NCBI GenBank assembly: GCA_036395755.1
Contig: DASWCZ010000042.1
Location: 10,433-74,432, forward strand
Source of the DNA: Gp7-AA6 sp036395755
GTDB lineage: Bacteria > Acidobacteriota > Thermoanaerobaculia > UBA5066 > Gp7-AA6
Reading direction: 5' to 3'
DNA: 64,000 nt
The notes beneath the pieces are model-generated. The model did not search any database, was not told where the DNA came from, and saw only the letters and a program-made list of their open reading frames with translations. Both the position numbers and the translations under genes were made by a program. This document shows, piece after piece, positions 60,926 through 64,000 of the stretch (positions are counted from its first letter, which is position 1; every line of letters starts with the position of its first letter).

Positions 60926-62313
60926 TCGGCTCCTTCCTTTCCCGTCGCGAGAACCCGCACGCGATCGAGACCGCGCGTGAACTCCCGTCCGCCAATCCAG
61001 GTTCCCTCCGCGTCTCCGACGAGACCGCACCCGGCTGCCGCTCGGATTGCCTCGACACCGGACCGCCCCGACTCCGGAGAGCCTTCGAGGCAGCGCGGTT
61101 TCGAGCCGGGACTCACGATTCGAAGGAGCCGCAGCAACATTCTCGCTCCGGTCCGGCGGGTCAGTCCGGCGTCGGGACGCGCCCGATGGGTCTCGCGGTC
61201 GACGTCGAGCAGGCCGAGCGAGACGGCCCGCAGGATGGCCCGGCTGTCACGGCGCGACACGGCGTCGCTCGCGATCGCGCTCGAGCCCACCTTCGCCTCC
61301 CGGATCTCCGGGAACATCCACCAGACGAGGGAGGCCGCTCCCGCCCGCGTCAGCCTCTCCGATTGCGCCGCCTCCCGTTCGGCGAGAGGCCAGTTCGACA
61401 CTCGAAAAGCGAGGCGTGCCTGCGCGGCGCGCTCCCGGTAGCGTGGCTCACGACGGGCGAGCGAATCGAGAACCGACACCGCGAGCGCCGGGTCTTCCTC
61501 GAGAGCAAGATCCGCGACTTTCTCTTGGACGGCGATGTTCTTCGGGTCGAGCCTGTAGGCCTCGCGGTACCTTTCGAAGGCCTTTTCGCGCTGACCCGCG
61601 GCGAGCTCGATGTCGCCGGCCAGCGCGTGCAGGTTCGCTTCGCCCGGATCGAGCTCGATCGCCCGGCCGATCCTCCCGCGGGCGTCGGAATAATTCTGAC
61701 TCTTCGCCCCGGAGGATGCGGAGTGCACGAGCGATTCCACGGCCTCCCCCTTCAATTCGTCCGCGCGCTCCCGGATGTGCGAGCGGCCGTCCGACCGCGC
61801 TGCGGCACGCGCATAGAGCTCGTGCGCCTCGAAGATCTGCCCGGCACGCGCCCGGGCCTCTCCGCAGGCGACGAGAAGCGGCGTCGTCAGGGGGCCCCCG
61901 GCAAGCGCCTCCCGGCAGCCCGCGAGCGCCTCCTCAATCCTGCCGAGCAGGACCCGGCTCTCGATCAGTCCGATCTCGGCCGCGAGGTAGGGACGCCCGC
62001 CGCGCGAGCGGAGAAACTCTCGCTCGGCGGACGCGGGGTCGCCGCCGGAGAGCGCAATCCAGCCGGATTCCACTCCTTCGGGGAAGGGCCCCGCGAGCTC
62101 CTCCCGCGGGTCGAGCGGGAACTTCTCGCTTCGCCGGGTGACGCGGCCCGGGGGTGAGCTCGCGCAGGAGACTGCCAGGAGGAGCGGGATGACCGCGAGA
62201 AGCGGCGCGACGACTTCCCGGCGAGCGCGCGTGGGAAGCGAAAGCCTGGAGAGCACCGATCGCAGAGGAGGTCCGGAGGCCGACGCCGACGCCGGTCTCC
62301 GGGAGATCTTCAC
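60922..62313 (-). CDS. TPR-repeat lipoprotein
   Basis: This 463-residue exported protein has a long N-terminal basic region, then a hydrophobic segment VVAPLLAVIPLLLAVSC whose Cys fits a lipobox, so it is probably lipidated. Residues 90-320 hold TPR-like helix pairs (LSGGDPASAEREFLRS; LLGRIEEALAGCREALAGG; ALAGDIELAAGQREKAFERY). The C-terminal domain (MLLRLLRIVSPGSKPRCLEG) looks like an S-layer-homology-like fold but is not certain. It sits between hfq and crp with 4-bp overlaps at both ends. Confidence 0.8.
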   Translation of the reverse strand: MKISRRPASASASGPPLRSVLSRLSLPTRARREVVAPLLAVIPLLLAVSCASSPPGRVTRRSEKFPLDPREELAGPFPEGVESGWIALSGGDPASAEREFLRSRGGRPYLAAEIGLIESRVLLGRIEEALAGCREALAGGPLTTPLLVACGEARARAGQIFEAHELYARAAARSDGRSHIRERADELKGEAVESLVHSASSGAKSQNYSDARGRIGRAIELDPGEANLHALAGDIELAAGQREKAFERYREAYRLDPKNIAVQEKVADLALEEDPALAVSVLDSLARREPRYRERAAQARLAFRVSNWPLAEREAAQSERLTRAGAASLVWWMFPEIREAKVGSSAIASDAVSRRDSRAILRAVSLGLLDVDRETHRARPDAGLTRRTGARMLLRLLRIVSPGSKPRCLEGSPESGRSGVEAIRAAAGCGLVGDAEGTWIGGREFTRGLDRVRVLATGKEGAE

Positions 62314-62531
62314 GAGGTCGGGGGGAGAGTCTCCGCCCGAATCGACGCGATCGCATGCTTGTAGATCATCTCTTCGTGGCCTTCGACCTCGAGGACGAGT
62401 GCGAACTTGTCGAACCGCCGCAGCCGACCCATGCGCTCCTCTCCCGACGTGAGCCGAACCGTGATCTCCGTGTTGTCCTTCCGAAGGTTGTAGAAGAAGG
62501 AGTCCTGGACGTTGATCGGAGCCTTGTTCAT
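62310..62531 (-). CDS. hfq: RNA chaperone Hfq
   Basis: Hfq pairs small RNAs with mRNAs as a hexamer. The 73 residues cover the Sm1 motif (FFYNLRKDNTEITVRLTSGE) and the Sm2 motif with YKHAIASI, the Hfq signature (usually YKHAIST). A C-terminal tail is almost absent. ATG 62531 overlaps the miaA stop, keeping the widespread miaA-hfq order. The upstream in-frame extension is out-of-frame miaA. Confidence 0.96.
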   Translation of the reverse strand: MNKAPINVQDSFFYNLRKDNTEITVRLTSGEERMGRLRRFDKFALVLEVEGHEEMIYKHAIASIRAETLPPTS

Positions 62532-63481
62532 CCGCTTTTCTCCGTCTGGCCGTGGCGGCCGAGCAGCTGGAGGATTTTCGGGACGGCGTCCCCAGGTGTC
62601 AGCCGGATCGCGTCCCGGTCGCGCGCGAGCCACGTCATCTGGCGCTTGGCGAGGCGTCTCGTGGCGACCGCGATCTCCCGTTCCGTCTCCTCCCTTCCCG
62701 CGCGTCCCGAGACCCAGCCGGCCACCTCGCGATATCCGATGGCGCCAAATGCGTTTGCTTCGATGGGAAGTCCGCCTCGCACCAGCTGCCGGACTTCGCC
62801 ATCCCAACCCGCATCCAGCATTTGGCGGACTCGATTTTCGATCTTAGCATAGAGGTCGCGACGCGAAGGTTCGATAACGACCTTGATCACGTGCCACGGC
62901 GCGCTCCACCGGTCGTCGTCCCGGGACACGCGATCGGACGTACGCTCCCCCGTCGTCAGCACGATCTCCAGAGCCCGAAGCGTGTAGCGTAGATTCCGGA
63001 CGGAAATGCGCGAAGCGGCGACCGGATCGTTCCTTTCGAGGAGGCGGTGCACCGCTTCCGCTCCACGCGCGTCCGCCCAGGAAGCCAGAGATTCCCGCAG
63101 GCCCAAATCCCTCGCTTCGCCGGGCGGCAGCCCATCGAGCAGAGCCGACACGTAGAAGCCGCTTCCGCCGCAGACGATCGGAAGACGGCCGCGGGAGACG
63201 ATCTCGCCGATCGCGCGGCGCGCTTCCGCGGCCCAGCGGCCGGCGGAAAACACCTCCCGGGGATCTGCGACGTCGATCAGGTGGTAGGGGATCTCCGCGC
63301 GCCGCTCGCCGGAAGGCTTCGCCGTCCCGACGTCGAAGCCGCGATAGACCGCGAAGGCGTCGGCCGAGACGATCTCCCCCGATCGACGGCGGGCGATCTC
63401 CTCGGCAATACCGGTCTTTCCGGCCGCGGTCGGACCCAGGATGACGAGAAGGGTCAGACGCTCTTTCGCCTCGGGGCTCAC
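62528..63481 (-). CDS. miaA: tRNA dimethylallyltransferase
   Basis: MiaA adds a dimethylallyl group to A37 of tRNAs reading UNN codons. The 317 residues have the P-loop GPTAAGKT (16-23), the substrate block SADAFAVYRGFDVGTAKP (DAF in place of the usual DSM/DSR), PYHLIDVADPREVFSAG and VCGGSGFYVSALLDG. GTG 63481 overlaps the comEC-like stop. Longer readings enter that gene out of frame. Confidence 0.95.
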   Translation of the reverse strand: MSPEAKERLTLLVILGPTAAGKTGIAEEIARRRSGEIVSADAFAVYRGFDVGTAKPSGERRAEIPYHLIDVADPREVFSAGRWAAEARRAIGEIVSRGRLPIVCGGSGFYVSALLDGLPPGEARDLGLRESLASWADARGAEAVHRLLERNDPVAASRISVRNLRYTLRALEIVLTTGERTSDRVSRDDDRWSAPWHVIKVVIEPSRRDLYAKIENRVRQMLDAGWDGEVRQLVRGGLPIEANAFGAIGYREVAGWVSGRAGREETEREIAVATRRLAKRQMTWLARDRDAIRLTPGDAVPKILQLLGRHGQTEKSG

Positions 63482-64000
63482 TCGAGGCCCCTCCATTCCA
63501 CGTGGGTGCCGCCGGCCGTGAGATCGATGCGGACGTCGGAGAGCCGGTCGGTCCGGAACACCGGAACGCGGAACGCCGCGAGCGTCGAGAGCGTCTCGTG
63601 GGCGGGATGGCCGAAACGATTCTCCCGTCCACACGAAAGAAGCGCCAGCCGCGGCCGCAGGAGAGCGATGAAGCGGGGCGAGGTCGACGTGCGGCTGCCG
63701 TGGTGACCGACCTTCAAGAGGTCCGCGGGAACGATCTGGTTCCGGTCGATCAGTGCCTGCTCGGTCGGCGCCCCGGCGTCGCCGGTTAAGAGAACGCGCT
63801 TTCCATCCCGCTCGAACAGCGCGACGACCGACTGGTTGTTGACCGAGTCGACTTTGCGCCCCGCGCCGCCCGAGTGGAGCACCGTCAACCGGGCGCCGCG
63901 CCATGAGACGGTCCGGCCGGCGGAAAGGACTTCGACAGGCACACCGGCCGCGCGCGCATCCACGCGGAGCCGCGCGAAGAGGTCGGACTCGTCGTCGCCG
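63478..64000 (-). CDS. ComEC/Rec2-type metallo-beta-lactamase domain protein (partial)
   Basis: Only the C-terminal 173 codons lie in the window; the frame stays open to the right edge. ComEC moves single-stranded DNA through the inner membrane during transformation. The segment shows LFERDGKRVLLTGDAGAPTE, then LLKVGHHGSRTSTSPRFIAL and the end region RENRFGHPAHETLSTL, which match the ComEC beta-lactamase-like domain. Without the membrane core, a free-standing metallo-hydrolase of the same family is possible. Confidence 0.85.
   Translation of the reverse strand, partial: GDDESDLFARLRVDARAAGVPVEVLSAGRTVSWRGARLTVLHSGGAGRKVDSVNNQSVVALFERDGKRVLLTGDAGAPTEQALIDRNQIVPADLLKVGHHGSRTSTSPRFIALLRPRLALLSCGRENRFGHPAHETLSTLAAFRVPVFRTDRLSDVRIDLTAGGTHVEWRGLE

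Noticed and set aside
1..64000. CRISPR arrays, rRNA genes, prophage, plasmid or integrase genes
   Set aside because: I saw no regularly spaced repeats, rRNA sequence or phage/integrase proteins; the only mobile sign is the REP-like element and the low-GC islet.

Overview
This is a high-GC bacterial chromosome segment with densely packed, often 4-bp-overlapping genes. The content is mostly core metabolism: complex I, Rex, a full trp operon, ileS-lspA-lgt, miaA-hfq. It also has families common in Acidobacteriota: secreted BNR/sortilin-like protein, FecR protein with an aromatic YxxW-type middle, PBP4-type DacB, bactofilin, RodZ and many TPR/HEAT-like proteins. Acidobacteriota is an inference from gene content, not proven; no rRNA is present.

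Layout. 1-7.7 kb: end of a nuo operon (nuoG tail, H, J, K, L, M, N) with the NADH sensor rex coupled to nuoN; nuoI is not between H and J. 7.8-13.3 kb: glutamate dehydrogenase, then a minus-strand group (cyclase/kynurenine-formamidase-like, zinc-ribbon membrane protein, multipass membrane protein, YqiA-like esterase) and a divergent Tat-signal microprotein plus amidase. 13.4-17.4 kb: a visibly AT-richer islet with two paralogous modules, each a sigma-region-2-like protein followed by a TPR protein, behind a leader region rich in hairpins and repeats. 17.5-28.4 kb: PBP4 (dacB), a PD-(D/E)XK/Fe-S helicase fusion, NUDIX, LOG-family protein, secreted protein, PP2C phosphatase, J-domain/TPR protein, and two related alpha-helical repeat proteins flanking rodZ.

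28.4-36.5 kb (minus): aroDE fusion-trpE-G-D-C-F-B-A, every junction overlapping, headed by a candidate attenuator; cysS and def lie upstream. 38.6-49.2 kb (plus): FecR-domain protein with 51-bp tandem repeats, a small membrane protein, thiE, an MscS channel with cyclic-nucleotide domain, acpS, ileS, lspA, lgt, rluD-like. 49.2-59.1 kb (minus): secreted EF-hand-like protein, membrane glycosyltransferase whose start lies in a REP-like element, BNR-repeat protein, aminotransferase, aldehyde dehydrogenase, bactofilin. 59.2-64 kb (minus): tRNA-Gly(CCC), then a tightly overlapped chain comEC-miaA-hfq-TPR lipoprotein-crp-pgsA-glutaredoxin-like (reading from the window edge).

The least explained region is 13.5-17.5 kb. 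Two diverged copies of a truncated-sigma/TPR gene pair, in lower-GC DNA with an unusual leader, look like a small regulatory system of unknown role. The best regulatory candidates elsewhere are the aro-trp leader and Rex in the nuo operon.
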